Below, piece after piece: positions 1-7,865 of a stretch of DNA of 64,000 nt (its first letter is position 1; each line of letters starts with the position of its first letter). Source of the stretch: Nitrospiria bacterium (GTDB taxonomy: Bacteria > Nitrospirota > Nitrospiria > JACQBZ01). The notes below the pieces were generated by a model. That model worked only from the letters and a program-made list of their open reading frames with translations. It did not search any database and was not told where the DNA came from. The stretch covers positions 19,323 to 83,322 of the forward strand of contig DATKAN010000058.1 of the NCBI GenBank assembly GCA_035498035.1. Reading direction: 5' to 3'. A program made the position numbers and the translations under genes.

Positions 1-1
1 C

Positions 2-700
2 CCGACCCCCGCACCGCCCAACGGACCGGTGCCGGCCAACGGCGGGACGTTTGACTTTACCTGGGTCTATCAAATCACCGGTACTTATCCTCAACCGTCC
101 TTTTTCTTCACCGGATCGGCCGCCGGGACCGAGCAGACCGGAGGCCCAGGAACGGCACGGACCACGCCCAGTGTGACGTCGAGTACGGTTACGTACGGAG
201 GGTATTCGCCGACAGTGAGTCCGGCCACCGTCAACGCCAACAGCACCAATCAGGAGTTGAGCTGGGCGATCACGAACAACGGCTGCGCCGACGTCAAGCA
301 GGTCCAGATCTCGGTCCCCGCAGGCTGGGGTCTGCCGGCCACGGAGACCTATTCGATGGTCGAGCAGTTTAATCCGCCCAATCCTGGGACGACCCCCATC
401 GAGGATGTCTGGACGGTATCCGGCGCCAATCCCGTCAACTTCACCGCGACGATCTTACCTCCCAGCGCGAGCACGAATATCCTTCCCCTCGTCGCGGGCT
501 CGGCCAAGGACGGCACCTTCAATCTGGCCTTTCCCACGACGCCCGCTTCGGCTGGAACCGCCACCTTCCAGATTACCATTACAGATACGAACAATATATC
601 CGTCACCCGAACAACGGATGTCACCGTCAACGCGTTTAACACCGGAAGTCCGAATCCAAACTCGATTGGCACCGGCGCCACGCGGGAGGATTTTCCATGA
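2..700 (+). CDS. Surface or secreted beta-rich protein, 5' end outside window
   Basis: The frame is open from the first bases, so the N-terminus is missing; 232 residues remain. A short Pro-rich stretch comes first, followed by Ser/Thr/Asn/Gly-rich sequence with alternating hydrophobic residues typical of Ig-like or CARDB/DUF11-like extracellular domains (for example SWAITNNGCADV, then ITITDTNNISV). There is no membrane segment or sorting motif at the C-terminus, which ends NPNSIGTGATREDFP. Export is inferred from composition only, since the signal peptide would be outside the window. It lies just upstream of a small membrane protein and the pil operon; a link to pilus or surface assembly is possible but unproven. 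Confidence 0.6.
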   Translation, partial: PTPAPPNGPVPANGGTFDFTWVYQITGTYPQPSFFFTGSAAGTEQTGGPGTARTTPSVTSSTVTYGGYSPTVSPATVNANSTNQELSWAITNNGCADVKQVQISVPAGWGLPATETYSMVEQFNPPNPGTTPIEDVWTVSGANPVNFTATILPPSASTNILPLVAGSAKDGTFNLAFPTTPASAGTATFQITITDTNNISVTRTTDVTVNAFNTGSPNPNSIGTGATREDFP

Positions 701-758
701 GGCGCGGACCGAACGTTGAGACATGGCAATGCATGCACACATGACATAGGAGGGAATC

Positions 759-977
759 ATGGGCTGGATAATTTTTATGGGTCTGATCGCACTGGTCGTA
801 GGCGGGTTGCTGATCGCTTCGCCGCAGGCGTTACTTAATATTAGCAACCAAATGAACCGGATGGTGACCCGGATAGACGAGCAGGTCATCAAGTATCGCT
901 TTGGCTTCGGGGTCAGCCTGATACTGGCGGCGGTATTCCTCTTCTTTTATGCTTATCTTCTGGGCCGGCTACGATAA
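759..977 (+). CDS. Small two-helix membrane protein
   Basis: A 72-residue protein with a good ribosome site (AGGAGG about 7 bases before the ATG). It has two hydrophobic helices, about residues 3-22 (IIFMGLIALVVGGLLIAS) and 50-70 (FGVSLILAAVFLFFYAYLL), separated by a polar amphipathic stretch with NQMNRMVTRIDEQV. It ends in basic GRLR. I do not recognise the family. It is separated by 59 bases from the surface protein upstream and by a promoter from the MerR gene downstream, so it probably belongs to the upstream transcription unit. Confidence 0.6.
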   Translation: MGWIIFMGLIALVVGGLLIASPQALLNISNQMNRMVTRIDEQVIKYRFGFGVSLILAAVFLFFYAYLLGRLR

Positions 978-1035
978 AGCGCCGGTTTCTGGAACCGAAA
1001 GGGTGGAAAAGGACGAAACAGGACCTGGGGTGCGC

Positions 1036-1063
1036 TTGACAGCCCCCCTTATTTTGGTACACT
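1036..1063 (+). promoter_or_regulatory. Sigma70-type promoter before merR-pilMNOPQ
   Basis: TTGACA at 1036-1041, a 16-base spacer and TACACT at 1058-1063, with TGG just before the -10 (extended -10 form). It points into the MerR-like gene and the pil operon, with a leader of about 45-65 bases depending on the start used. Confidence 0.6.
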
Positions 1064-1113
1064 CAACCTTAGAAAAATAAATTTACAATTAGATTAATAC
1101 CCGAGATTTATAC

Positions 1114-1389
1114 ATGGACCGCGGGAATAAGACAATGAAAACCGCCGAAATTCTAAAGAAAGTCGATATTCCCCGACACAAGCTCTACTACCTTGAACAA
1201 AAGGGATACATTACGCCCAAACGGGTTCCGATGGGCGATCTGGAGGCGCGTGAATATTCGGAAGAGGACACACTGAAGATCAAACTGATCTGGAAATATC
1301 TAAAACGGGGATTCAAGCACAAGATAGCCTATCAAAAGGCGATCGAGGAGTTGGATGGAAGCGGCGTCCCGGTCGGTGAGTCGTCTTGA
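1114..1389 (+). CDS. MerR-family DNA-binding regulator, short form
   Basis: Winged-helix MerR N-terminal domain: KTAEILKKVDIPRHKLYYLE is the helix-turn-helix, followed by the wing (KGYITPKRV) and a YSEEDTLKIKLIWKYLKRG helix. At 91 residues (84 if the second ATG at 1135 is used) it lacks the long dimerisation helix and effector domain of classical MerR proteins. It sits between a near-consensus promoter and pilM, with 22 bases between its stop and the preferred pilM start, so it is probably co-transcribed with the pil genes and may control them. The target and signal are unknown. Confidence 0.75.
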   Translation: MDRGNKTMKTAEILKKVDIPRHKLYYLEQKGYITPKRVPMGDLEAREYSEEDTLKIKLIWKYLKRGFKHKIAYQKAIEELDGSGVPVGESS

Positions 1390-1411
1390 TGGATGGCATC
1401 AGGTGGAAACC

Positions 1412-2515
1412 ATGACGGGATCTTTTCTGGCTTGGGTGAAACCGAAGCGGCATCTCCTGGGATTAGACATCGGCCGAAGCGCGATCAAGGTGGTCCAATT
1501 GGCCTCGACCCGGAAGGGTTTGGTTCTAAAGTACGCCGGGCTGACCGAGTTGCCTCCCCCAGACCGAACCGCTCAACCGGACCCGGTAGGGGACGCGCCT
1601 CTGGTTCTTCTCGATGTGCTTCAAAAAGGCCGGCTCAAACGACAGAAGATCGTGATCAACTTTGGCGGGCGAAACCCGATCATCCGATATATCTTGCTGC
1701 CGAAGATGCCCAAAGATGAATTGGCGGAGGCGGTTCGTTGGGAGGCCAAGAAACTGATCCCGTTTCCGATCGAGGAGGCCGTGCTGGATTATCTCGTGGT
1801 CGGAGAAACTCAGGAGCGCGATCTCAAACGGATCGAAGTATTGTTGGTCGCGGCCGAACGGACGGCCGTTATGAACCAACTCGGATCCCTCAAGCGGATC
1901 AATCTTCCCGTCACGGCGATGGACGTCAATCCCATGGCGCTCTTCAACACCGTCAAATTAAATTACAAATCGGATCTGGATGAAAACCTGGTCTTTGTGG
2001 ATATCGGCGCCGAAAAGATGGACATCAGCATTTCGAAACGGGGTGTTTTGCGTTTCACTCGAAATGTTCAGCTCGGAGGGGAGGAAATTACCCGGGCGGT
2101 CGCGCAGGGGCTGGGGGTCGAACGCGAGGAGGCGGAGCAGCTGAAACGGCAAAAAGGGCTCTCCGGCGCAGGGTCGGGCGAAGGCGCAGCCGCCTCCACC
2201 GTGGATCGGGACGGCCGGCGGCTCGAGATCATCAAGGCCGAGGTGGACCGGATGGTCCTGGAAACGCAACGATCCATGGATTACTACCGGGCCCAGTTCC
2301 GCGAGGGCTCGGTCAAGAAGATCGTGCTGATGGGCGGAGCCGCGCTCATGCCGGGATTCCAGGAATACTTCGCGTCGTATTTTGACTCCCATGTGGAACT
2401 GGATGACCCGTTCGCCGAGATCCTCTGCGATGAAACGGCGTTCCGGGAGGTTCGGTTGATGTCCCCCCGATTCTCGACCGGCGTGGGCCTGGCCCTGAGG
2501 ACAATGGATGGGTGA
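1412..2515 (+). CDS. pilM: Type IV pilus assembly protein PilM
   Basis: Actin-like cytoplasmic ATPase that docks on the PilN tail and starts the PilMNOP alignment complex under the inner membrane. Visible landmarks are the phosphate-1 loop LLGLDIGRSAIKVVQL near the N-terminus, NLVFVDIGAEKMDIS in the middle, QLGGEEITRAVAQGLG, and the C-terminal VLMGGAALMPGFQEYF loop. I chose ATG 1412 because the domain begins there and AGGTGG precedes it; the frame also extends back to 1355, overlapping merR. The length (367 residues) is normal for the family. First gene of a complete pilMNOPQ block. Confidence 0.93.
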   Translation: MTGSFLAWVKPKRHLLGLDIGRSAIKVVQLASTRKGLVLKYAGLTELPPPDRTAQPDPVGDAPLVLLDVLQKGRLKRQKIVINFGGRNPIIRYILLPKMPKDELAEAVRWEAKKLIPFPIEEAVLDYLVVGETQERDLKRIEVLLVAAERTAVMNQLGSLKRINLPVTAMDVNPMALFNTVKLNYKSDLDENLVFVDIGAEKMDISISKRGVLRFTRNVQLGGEEITRAVAQGLGVEREEAEQLKRQKGLSGAGSGEGAAASTVDRDGRRLEIIKAEVDRMVLETQRSMDYYRAQFREGSVKKIVLMGGAALMPGFQEYFASYFDSHVELDDPFAEILCDETAFREVRLMSPRFSTGVGLALRTMDG

Positions 2516-2545
2516 GAGAATTAAACATCTGAGCGTGAAGGATCC

Positions 2546-3145
2546 ATGAAGTCGCATATCAATTTGATCGCGGCCGAGATTTTGCTGGGGGAGAAACCTT
2601 TTTCCTTCAAACAGAAGGCCGGTCCGATGGGCGTGGCCGCCGGCGTTTTTTTTCTGGGCGTTTTTTCCTTGGGCCTTCTTTGGAAAGAGAGCCTGCTCAA
2701 GAAAGACGTTCGGGACCTCACCGTTCAACGGGACAAAACCCAACTGGAATTGACCCGGCTCAACGAGGAGGTCGGTGGCTTGGCCAAGGAGACGCAGGCC
2801 GGCCAAGAAATCACGGCGCAGCAACTGGCGGCGATGAAGGACCTTCTGAAAAACCGCATCCTTTGGTCGAATGTCCTGCGGGAGACAAGCTATCTGGTGC
2901 CGGAGGGGGTCTGGCTGACGCGAATGGAAAGCACGGATCCGAAATCCGGCGGTCTTATGCCCGTTTCCGCAACCGAAAACGGGCTTCGCTTCGTCGGCGT
3001 GGCCCAATCGCAGGCCGCGATCAACCGTTTTATTTCGGCCCTGGAGCGGTCGCCCCATTACGGGTATGTTGCATTGGTTTATGCTGAAAAGGGAAGCGCC
3101 GGCGCCCAGGGGATGAATTTTGAGTTGACGGCAAATTTACATTAA
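2546..3145 (+). CDS. pilN: Type IV pilus inner-membrane protein PilN
   Basis: Bitopic inner-membrane protein of the pilus alignment complex: a short cytoplasmic N-terminus (MKSHINLIAAEIL, which normally binds PilM), one membrane helix at about residues 28-48, a coiled coil (KKDVRDLTVQRDKTQLELTRLNEEV) and a periplasmic ferredoxin-like fold. The 199-residue length is typical. It follows pilM by 30 bases, with GTGAAGGATCC before the ATG, and precedes pilO. Assignment rests on domain order plus synteny, because PilN sequences diverge strongly. Confidence 0.88.
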   Translation: MKSHINLIAAEILLGEKPFSFKQKAGPMGVAAGVFFLGVFSLGLLWKESLLKKDVRDLTVQRDKTQLELTRLNEEVGGLAKETQAGQEITAQQLAAMKDLLKNRILWSNVLRETSYLVPEGVWLTRMESTDPKSGGLMPVSATENGLRFVGVAQSQAAINRFISALERSPHYGYVALVYAEKGSAGAQGMNFELTANLH

Positions 3146-3157
3146 TTCGGGCAAACC

Positions 3158-3748
3158 ATGACGTTGACCGGCACACTTGAAAAACTGGACTTTGGAAAAC
3201 TCACGGTGCGGGAACGCGGTCTGGCGGTCCTGACCGTCGGCGCGGTTTTATTCATTTTCTTGAGTTATTTCTTGATCCCGACGGTCCGCAGCGCCAAAGA
3301 GTTGGCGGCGCAAAAAATTTCTCTCAAGGCCGAGATCGACCAGGGAATGGCGCAGATCCCCTTGCTCCGAGAACGGGCCGAAAAACTTCGTCAATCGGCG
3401 CAGGGCCAGGAGACCCACCCCGAGTTGGCGGGAAACGCGGGGGATCTCTTTCCGAAGGGGAGCCGGCTTTCGGCGCTGTTGGAGGAAATAACACGCTTGG
3501 CCCATCTGCGGCAGATCGAATTCGTCTCGATACGTCCGGATTCGGTCGAGGACAAGGGGGCCTATCTTCAGATGACGCTTCAAATCGACGTCCAGTCCCG
3601 CTTTCGCGAATTGGGAGACTATCTCCTGATGTTGGAAGACCTGCCGCGCGCGGTCGTCGTGAAAGAGATCAAAATCGAGGCGCAGCCCGACACGACCCCA
3701 TCGGTATTGGCGCATTTGAAGACGATAACGTATTTAGGGAAAGAGTGA
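3158..3748 (+). CDS. pilO: Type IV pilus inner-membrane protein PilO
   Basis: Partner of PilN with the same design: an N-terminal cytoplasmic stub, one membrane helix at about residues 23-43 (LTVGAVLFIFLSYFLI), a coiled coil with RSAKELAAQKISLKAEIDQ, then a periplasmic domain whose later part contains SRFRELGDYLLMLEDLPRAVVV, a typical PilO motif. 196 residues, 12 bases after pilN. It forms heterodimers with PilN and contacts PilP. Its stop codon is followed by a GA-rich repeat that pairs with sequence inside pilP (see the inverted-repeat entry). Confidence 0.9.
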   Translation: MTLTGTLEKLDFGKLTVRERGLAVLTVGAVLFIFLSYFLIPTVRSAKELAAQKISLKAEIDQGMAQIPLLRERAEKLRQSAQGQETHPELAGNAGDLFPKGSRLSALLEEITRLAHLRQIEFVSIRPDSVEDKGAYLQMTLQIDVQSRFRELGDYLLMLEDLPRAVVVKEIKIEAQPDTTPSVLAHLKTITYLGKE

Positions 3749-3762
3749 AGCGTGGGGAGTGA

Positions 3763-3840
3763 GGAGTAAGGGGTGAGGTGAAAAAGATGAACATGATGGG
3801 ATCTTTGATCATTCTATTCCTGCTCCTAACCCCTTACTCC
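3763..3840 (+). repeat. Inverted repeat enclosing the pilP start codon
   Basis: GGAGTAAGGGGT at 3763-3774 is the exact reverse complement of ACCCCTTACTCC at 3829-3840. The right arm is followed by a second partial copy, TTACTCCTTACCCC. The 54-base loop contains the pilP start. The right arm encodes part of the PilP signal segment (TPYSLLLTP). The sequence resembles low-complexity gagtgaggagt-type repeats. Confidence 0.6.
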
Positions 3841-4176
3841 TTACTCCTTACCCCTGCTTCTCTTGGGGCCCAGCCGCATTCAGAGATCAGCACCCAACGG
3901 CTGGAACGTCAGGAGAAAGCCCTGCAGTGGGGCCGGGATCCGTTTGTGCTTCCCAGCCGATCGGGCGTTGCGGGATCGGAGACGGGGGAGTTCCATCTCA
4001 GCGCTATAATCTACCGGTCGGGAGGGGGGGTGGCGATCATCAACGACAAGATTCTGCGAACGGGTGATACGATTGAAGGAAACCAGATCACCGAGATCCT
4101 GGAGGATCGCGTGATATTGCAAGGACCCTCGGGGGAGAAGGAATTGCGGGTCAATAAATTTGTTTTGGGCCATTAG
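3787..4176 (+). CDS. pilP: Pilus assembly protein PilP
   Basis: Periplasmic protein that bridges the PilNO complex to the PilQ secretin. The C-terminal half shows the usual PilP beta-domain: GRDPFVLPSR, FHLSAIIYRSGGGVAIINDKILRTGDTIEGNQITEI and VILQGPSGEKELRV. The N-terminus is a hydrophobic signal segment, but no lipobox Cys is seen, unlike many PilP lipoproteins. I chose ATG 3787, which has GAGGTG upstream; a GTG at 3778 is also possible. 129 residues, slightly short. The signal segment is partly written by a repeat (TPYSLLLTPASL). Confidence 0.85.
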   Translation: MNMMGSLIILFLLLTPYSLLLTPASLGAQPHSEISTQRLERQEKALQWGRDPFVLPSRSGVAGSETGEFHLSAIIYRSGGGVAIINDKILRTGDTIEGNQITEILEDRVILQGPSGEKELRVNKFVLGH

Positions 4177-4194
4177 ACCTGAGAGGAGGTCCCC

Positions 4195-5616
4195 ATGGGG
4201 TTGGGGCGTCATAAAATAACGGTTCGGATGATTTGGATCCTGATCGTCATGGTTTGGATGATGAGCCATTCGATGGTCGCGGCGGCTCCAACCGGACCGG
4301 GGACGATCAATGTAATCAAGGAGTCAAGCGAGGGGGGCGAAACCATCTTTACCATGGAATTCCGGGATGCGGATCTGAAAGATGTCCTCCGGGCGTTGGG
4401 GCAGGAGGAGGGGCTCAACGTGATTATCAGGGATGATGTGGGTGGGCGGCTGACCTTAAGTTTCCAGCGGGTCACCGTGCGCGAAGCGTTTGCCGCCATC
4501 CTTAAGATCAACAACCTGGTCTCATTTCAGGATGGGACGATCGTGCGGGTGGTAAAGTCGCCCTTTGCGGAGGGCGTAAATAATATGACGACGGAGATCA
4601 TTCCGGTAAACTTTGGCGATGCGAAAATAAACGCCGAGGCCATCAAGAATTTTTTAAGTCAACAGGGCAGCGTATCCGTCGATCTGCGGACCAATTCGCT
4701 GATTGTCCGTGATCTTCCGGATAACGTCGCTAAGATCGTGTCCATCATGAAAAGCCTCGATACCAAAACGCCGGAAGTGATGATCGAAGCGCGCATTGTG
4801 GAGGCCAGCACGAGTTTTGCGCGGGAACTCGGGATCCAATGGGGGGGCAAATTCACCAATCAGACGAACGGGGGAACCTATACCGCAACCGGAGGCATTA
4901 CAAACCCAGGCGGTTCGAGTTCGACGCCGTCGCCGATGACCGGAGGTTTGGGATTGAGCGGCAACCCCTTTGTGGTCAATCTCCCGGCGGCCGTCACACT
5001 GGGGTCCGGCGGCGTGGGCGCGTTTTCCTTTGGAAACGTGTCCAACACCCGACAATTGGATCTTCAATTATCGGCCATGGAAACCTCCGGCAACGGCCGG
5101 ATCCTATCCAATCCCCGCGTGTTGACCATGGATAATAAAGAGGCTATGATTGCAACCGGGACAGAGATCTTCGTTCAAAGCGTGGTGATTGCCGGGACGA
5201 CCGTATCGACCTCATCCGGGGGCGGGTCGACGGGCGGGATAACCCCGGTCGGCGGCGGCAACGGCGTGGTTCAGATCGACGCAAAGTTGGAGCTGACCGT
5301 CAAGCCCCACATCACGCCGGACAACCAAGTCATCATGCATGTGAAAGCTGACAAGAAAGATCCCGATTTCACCCGGGAGGTCCAGGGCATCCCCCCCCTG
5401 GATACGCGGACGGCTGAGACGGATCTTATGGTCAAGGACGGGGAAACGATCGTCATCGGCGGAATCTATACTCGAAATGAATCGAAGGCCGTCTCGGGGG
5501 TTCCTTTCCTGGACCGCATCCCGATCATAGGATGGCTGTTCAGGCATGACAGCAAGAACGACATCCAAAATGAGCTCTTGATCTTCATCACACCCTCGAT
5601 CTACAAACGGAGCTGA
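4195..5616 (+). CDS. pilQ: Type IV pilus secretin PilQ, short form
   Basis: Outer-membrane secretin through which the pilus passes. After a signal peptide (residues about 1-31, ending MVAAA) come an N0/STN-like domain (RDADLKDVLRALGQEEGLNV), one N1/NolW domain (EIIPVNFGDAKINAEAIKNF to DLRTNSLIVRD) and the secretin core from TPEVMIEARIVEAS to the signature VPFLDRIPIIGWLFRHD and NELLIFITPSI. At 473 residues it lacks the N-terminal AMIN domains present in longer PilQ proteins. GAGGAGG lies 6 bases before the ATG. It ends the pilMNOPQ operon; the next gene starts 3 bases after its stop. Confidence 0.93.
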   Translation: MGLGRHKITVRMIWILIVMVWMMSHSMVAAAPTGPGTINVIKESSEGGETIFTMEFRDADLKDVLRALGQEEGLNVIIRDDVGGRLTLSFQRVTVREAFAAILKINNLVSFQDGTIVRVVKSPFAEGVNNMTTEIIPVNFGDAKINAEAIKNFLSQQGSVSVDLRTNSLIVRDLPDNVAKIVSIMKSLDTKTPEVMIEARIVEASTSFARELGIQWGGKFTNQTNGGTYTATGGITNPGGSSSTPSPMTGGLGLSGNPFVVNLPAAVTLGSGGVGAFSFGNVSNTRQLDLQLSAMETSGNGRILSNPRVLTMDNKEAMIATGTEIFVQSVVIAGTTVSTSSGGGSTGGITPVGGGNGVVQIDAKLELTVKPHITPDNQVIMHVKADKKDPDFTREVQGIPPLDTRTAETDLMVKDGETIVIGGIYTRNESKAVSGVPFLDRIPIIGWLFRHDSKNDIQNELLIFITPSIYKRS

Positions 5617-5619
5617 ACC

Positions 5620-5937
5620 TTGCCGAAAGAGGTGGTCGTCATGATTACGACCCCAACATTGAAGGAAGCCCGGGCCATCGGGAAAAAACTGGTCGAGGAA
5701 AAACTGGCGGCCTGCGCCAATATCATCCCCCGGGTCGAATCGGTCTTCTTCTGGCAGGGTCGGATTCACCAAAAACGGGAAGCGTTGATGATTGTCAAGA
5801 CCCGGCGGGCCGCCTTCGAGCGTCTCGTGAAACGCGTTAAATCTCTCCACCGTTATTCCGTTCCGGAGATTATTGCCCTGCCGATCAGTCGGGGTTCCAA
5901 GGAGTACCTCCGGTGGATCCGTGAAACCACACGGTAG
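5620..5937 (+). CDS. cutA: CutA1-family divalent-ion tolerance protein
   Basis: Small trimeric ferredoxin-like protein linked in E. coli to copper tolerance, though its biochemical role is still unclear. Family pattern is clear: VVVMITTPTLKEARAIGKKL, VEEKLAACANIIPRVESVFFWQG, KREALMIVKT, and HRYSVPEIIALPI near the end. 105 residues, normal. The start appears to be TTG, 3 bases after the pilQ stop, suggesting translational coupling. The copper ATPase gene in this window is about 13 kb away, so there is no direct operon link. Confidence 0.88.
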   Translation: MPKEVVVMITTPTLKEARAIGKKLVEEKLAACANIIPRVESVFFWQGRIHQKREALMIVKTRRAAFERLVKRVKSLHRYSVPEIIALPISRGSKEYLRWIRETTR

Positions 5938-5951
5938 CGGTCCGACCTTCC

Positions 5952-6632
5952 ATGAAGCAAAAAAAGCGAACCACCCCCCCACTGGAGCGGTATTATCGGC
6001 GGCTGCTGAACGCTTACGGCCCCCAGCACTGGTGGCCCGCGGACAGTCGGTTTGAAATCATGATCGGGGCGATCCTGACCCAAAATACCGCTTGGAGAAA
6101 TGTCGAACGGGCCGTGGCCAATTTAAAACGGGAGGGGCTCATGACGCCGCAGGCGCTCCGTAAGGTCTCCGTGAGGCGCTTGGCCGAGGCGATCCGTCCA
6201 TCCGGTTACTTCAGGGTCAAGGCCGGTCGGGTAAAGGCGTTCGTGCGGTTCCTGATTCAACAATATGAGGGTGATTTATTACGCATGATGTCTGAGCAGT
6301 CCGGGGTCCTCCGTTCCCAATTGCTTTCCGTGAAAGGTATCGGGCCTGAAACCGCCGATTCGATTCTTCTGTACGCATTGGATGTGCCCATTTTTGTCAT
6401 CGATGCCTACACGCGGCGGGTTTTAAACCGGCACCGCTTGACCCCTGCCAAGGTATCTTACGATCGCCTGCAACGATTCTTCATGGATCAACTTCAACCG
6501 CGGGTCGCTGTCTATAATGAGTACCATGCACTGCTGGTCAAGGTTGGTAAGGAGCATTGCAAACCAACGCCGGTTTGCCAGGAATGTCCTCTAAAGGTTT
6601 ACCTGAATGGAAAACACCCCAAAATAGGGTAG
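5952..6632 (+). CDS. Endonuclease III-related DNA glycosylase (COG2231-like)
   Basis: HhH-GPD base-excision glycosylase. The N-terminal WWPADSRFEIMIGAILTQNTAW is characteristic of the endonuclease III-related group that includes MagIII-type 3-methyladenine glycosylases. The helix-hairpin-helix is LLSVKGIGPETADSILLYAL and the catalytic Asp is in FVIDAYTRRVL. The canonical Lys of bifunctional endonuclease III (LPGVGRKTA) is replaced by Glu (KGIGPETA), arguing for a monofunctional glycosylase. Only three of the four iron-sulphur Cys are present (HCKPTPVCQECPL, then Leu), so the cluster may be absent. 226 residues, 14 bases after cutA. Confidence 0.85.
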   Translation: MKQKKRTTPPLERYYRRLLNAYGPQHWWPADSRFEIMIGAILTQNTAWRNVERAVANLKREGLMTPQALRKVSVRRLAEAIRPSGYFRVKAGRVKAFVRFLIQQYEGDLLRMMSEQSGVLRSQLLSVKGIGPETADSILLYALDVPIFVIDAYTRRVLNRHRLTPAKVSYDRLQRFFMDQLQPRVAVYNEYHALLVKVGKEHCKPTPVCQECPLKVYLNGKHPKIG

Positions 6633-6753
6633 TTTTTGATAAAATATGTCTATATATAGTATCTTAAGCCCTATAATGGTGCTTGCCGGAATCGGAATTT
6701 CTGCTATCTTAAATACATAAAGATGGTAGCAAAATGGAAAAAGGGGTACTATA

Positions 6754-6828
6754 ATGAGCAAAAAATTCTTGACAAGCCTCTTAGTGTATGTTACCATCTG
6801 CCGGCATTTTTGTGAGGTTACTATATGA
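6754..6828 (+). CDS. Possible 24-residue leader peptide before the M23 gene
   Basis: ATG AGC AAA AAA TTC TTG ACA begins a 24-codon frame (MSKKFLTSLLVYVTICRHFC then EVTI) whose stop overlaps the start codon of the next gene (ATATGA). It has a Lys-rich start and a hydrophobic middle. However, the best promoter (6769-6797) lies inside it, so it would only be read from an upstream start such as the TATAAT at 6750-6755. No convincing ribosome site is seen. It may be chance. Confidence 0.2.
   Translation: MSKKFLTSLLVYVTICRHFCEVTI
6769..6797 (+). promoter_or_regulatory. Sigma70-type promoter before the M23 peptidase
   Basis: TTGACA (6769-6774), 17 bases, TACCAT (6792-6797), with TGT before the -10 (extended form). 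A transcript would start near 6804, about 20 bases before the ATG at 6825. The -10 lies within TGTTACCATCT (6789-6799), which pairs with AGATGGTAGCA at 6721-6731 (10 of 11), a possible pair of operator half-sites. Confidence 0.55.
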
Positions 6829-7739
6829 AAACATTGAAGGATTCGTACACTGTAATGATCATACCGACGCCCACCTCCAGGGCGTACAGATTCAGCCTTA
6901 GCAAGCAGGCCCTCAGGACCATCATAGGAAGCACGATAGTCTCGGCCATTCTTCTCGTGGTTTTTGTTATTCAGTATTTTTCCATGGTCCGTGATATGTG
7001 GGAATTGAAGTCGCTCCGGAAAGAAACAAAGGCCCAGAAGATCCAAATTCAGACCTTCGCTTCCAACATTACCGATCTGGAAAAACAGATGACGCGCATA
7101 AAGGATTTGGACACCAAGCTGCGGGTGATCGCGGATATCGGTCCGCCCCCTGAAAACGACCAGCTCAAGGGCATGGGTGGGCCGGAAGAGCCCGGGACGG
7201 ATTCGGTGTCTGAAACCGGAAATGTTCAGCCGGAGGACCTCCGTAAAATGGACCAGGACCTCAGCCGGCTCAGGTCGGATGCGGCGGTTCAGGAATTGAG
7301 CTTCGCGGAACTGACCGAGGCCATGAAAGACCGACGTTCCTTGTGGGCCTCCACCCCGTCTATCTGGCCCGTCCGAGGCTGGTTGACTTCGGGATTTGGA
7401 AACCGGATCTCTCCGTTCACCGGAAGCGTCGCGATGCACAACGGGATCGATTTGGCTGCCCGCCGCGATACGCCGGTCATGGCGTCGGCGGCCGCGGTGG
7501 TCAGTTATGAAGGATTCGACAGCGGTCTGGGCAAGATGGTCAAGCTCAATCACGGGTACGGCATGCAGACGGTCTACGGACACCTGTCCAAGGTCAATGT
7601 CCGGATCGGGCAAAAAATCAAGCGGGGGGACGTGATCGGTTTTGTCGGCAATACCGGATTGTCGACCGGTCCCCATCTTCATTATGAAGTCTTGGTCAAT
7701 AGTGTCCCGGTTAATCCCTTGAGGTACATCCTTAATTAG
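6825..7739 (+). CDS. M23 (LytM/NlpD-type) peptidoglycan peptidase
   Basis: Membrane-anchored zinc metallopeptidase acting on peptidoglycan cross-links in the periplasm, or a non-enzymatic activator of amidases. One membrane helix (about residues 31-53), then a coiled coil (ETKAQKIQIQTFASNITDLEKQMTRI), a linker, and the M23 domain at about 185-304. Zinc and catalytic residues are visible: HNGIDLAAR, GHLSKVNV and GPHLHYEVL (HxH). 304 residues. The gene has its own promoter and no close operon partner; the next gene is 126 bases away. Confidence 0.9.
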   Translation: MKTLKDSYTVMIIPTPTSRAYRFSLSKQALRTIIGSTIVSAILLVVFVIQYFSMVRDMWELKSLRKETKAQKIQIQTFASNITDLEKQMTRIKDLDTKLRVIADIGPPPENDQLKGMGGPEEPGTDSVSETGNVQPEDLRKMDQDLSRLRSDAAVQELSFAELTEAMKDRRSLWASTPSIWPVRGWLTSGFGNRISPFTGSVAMHNGIDLAARRDTPVMASAAAVVSYEGFDSGLGKMVKLNHGYGMQTVYGHLSKVNVRIGQKIKRGDVIGFVGNTGLSTGPHLHYEVLVNSVPVNPLRYILN

Positions 7740-7865
7740 CCCATTTCCATTGAATAAAATCATTTTGGCGGGGAGCAGGTGGACTATTGCATGGCCCGCT
7801 TGCTCGATTATCAATCGCGGTTCCGGTCTGGGTTCCGGAGCGCGTTGTAGGGAGGGGTCAGCGTA

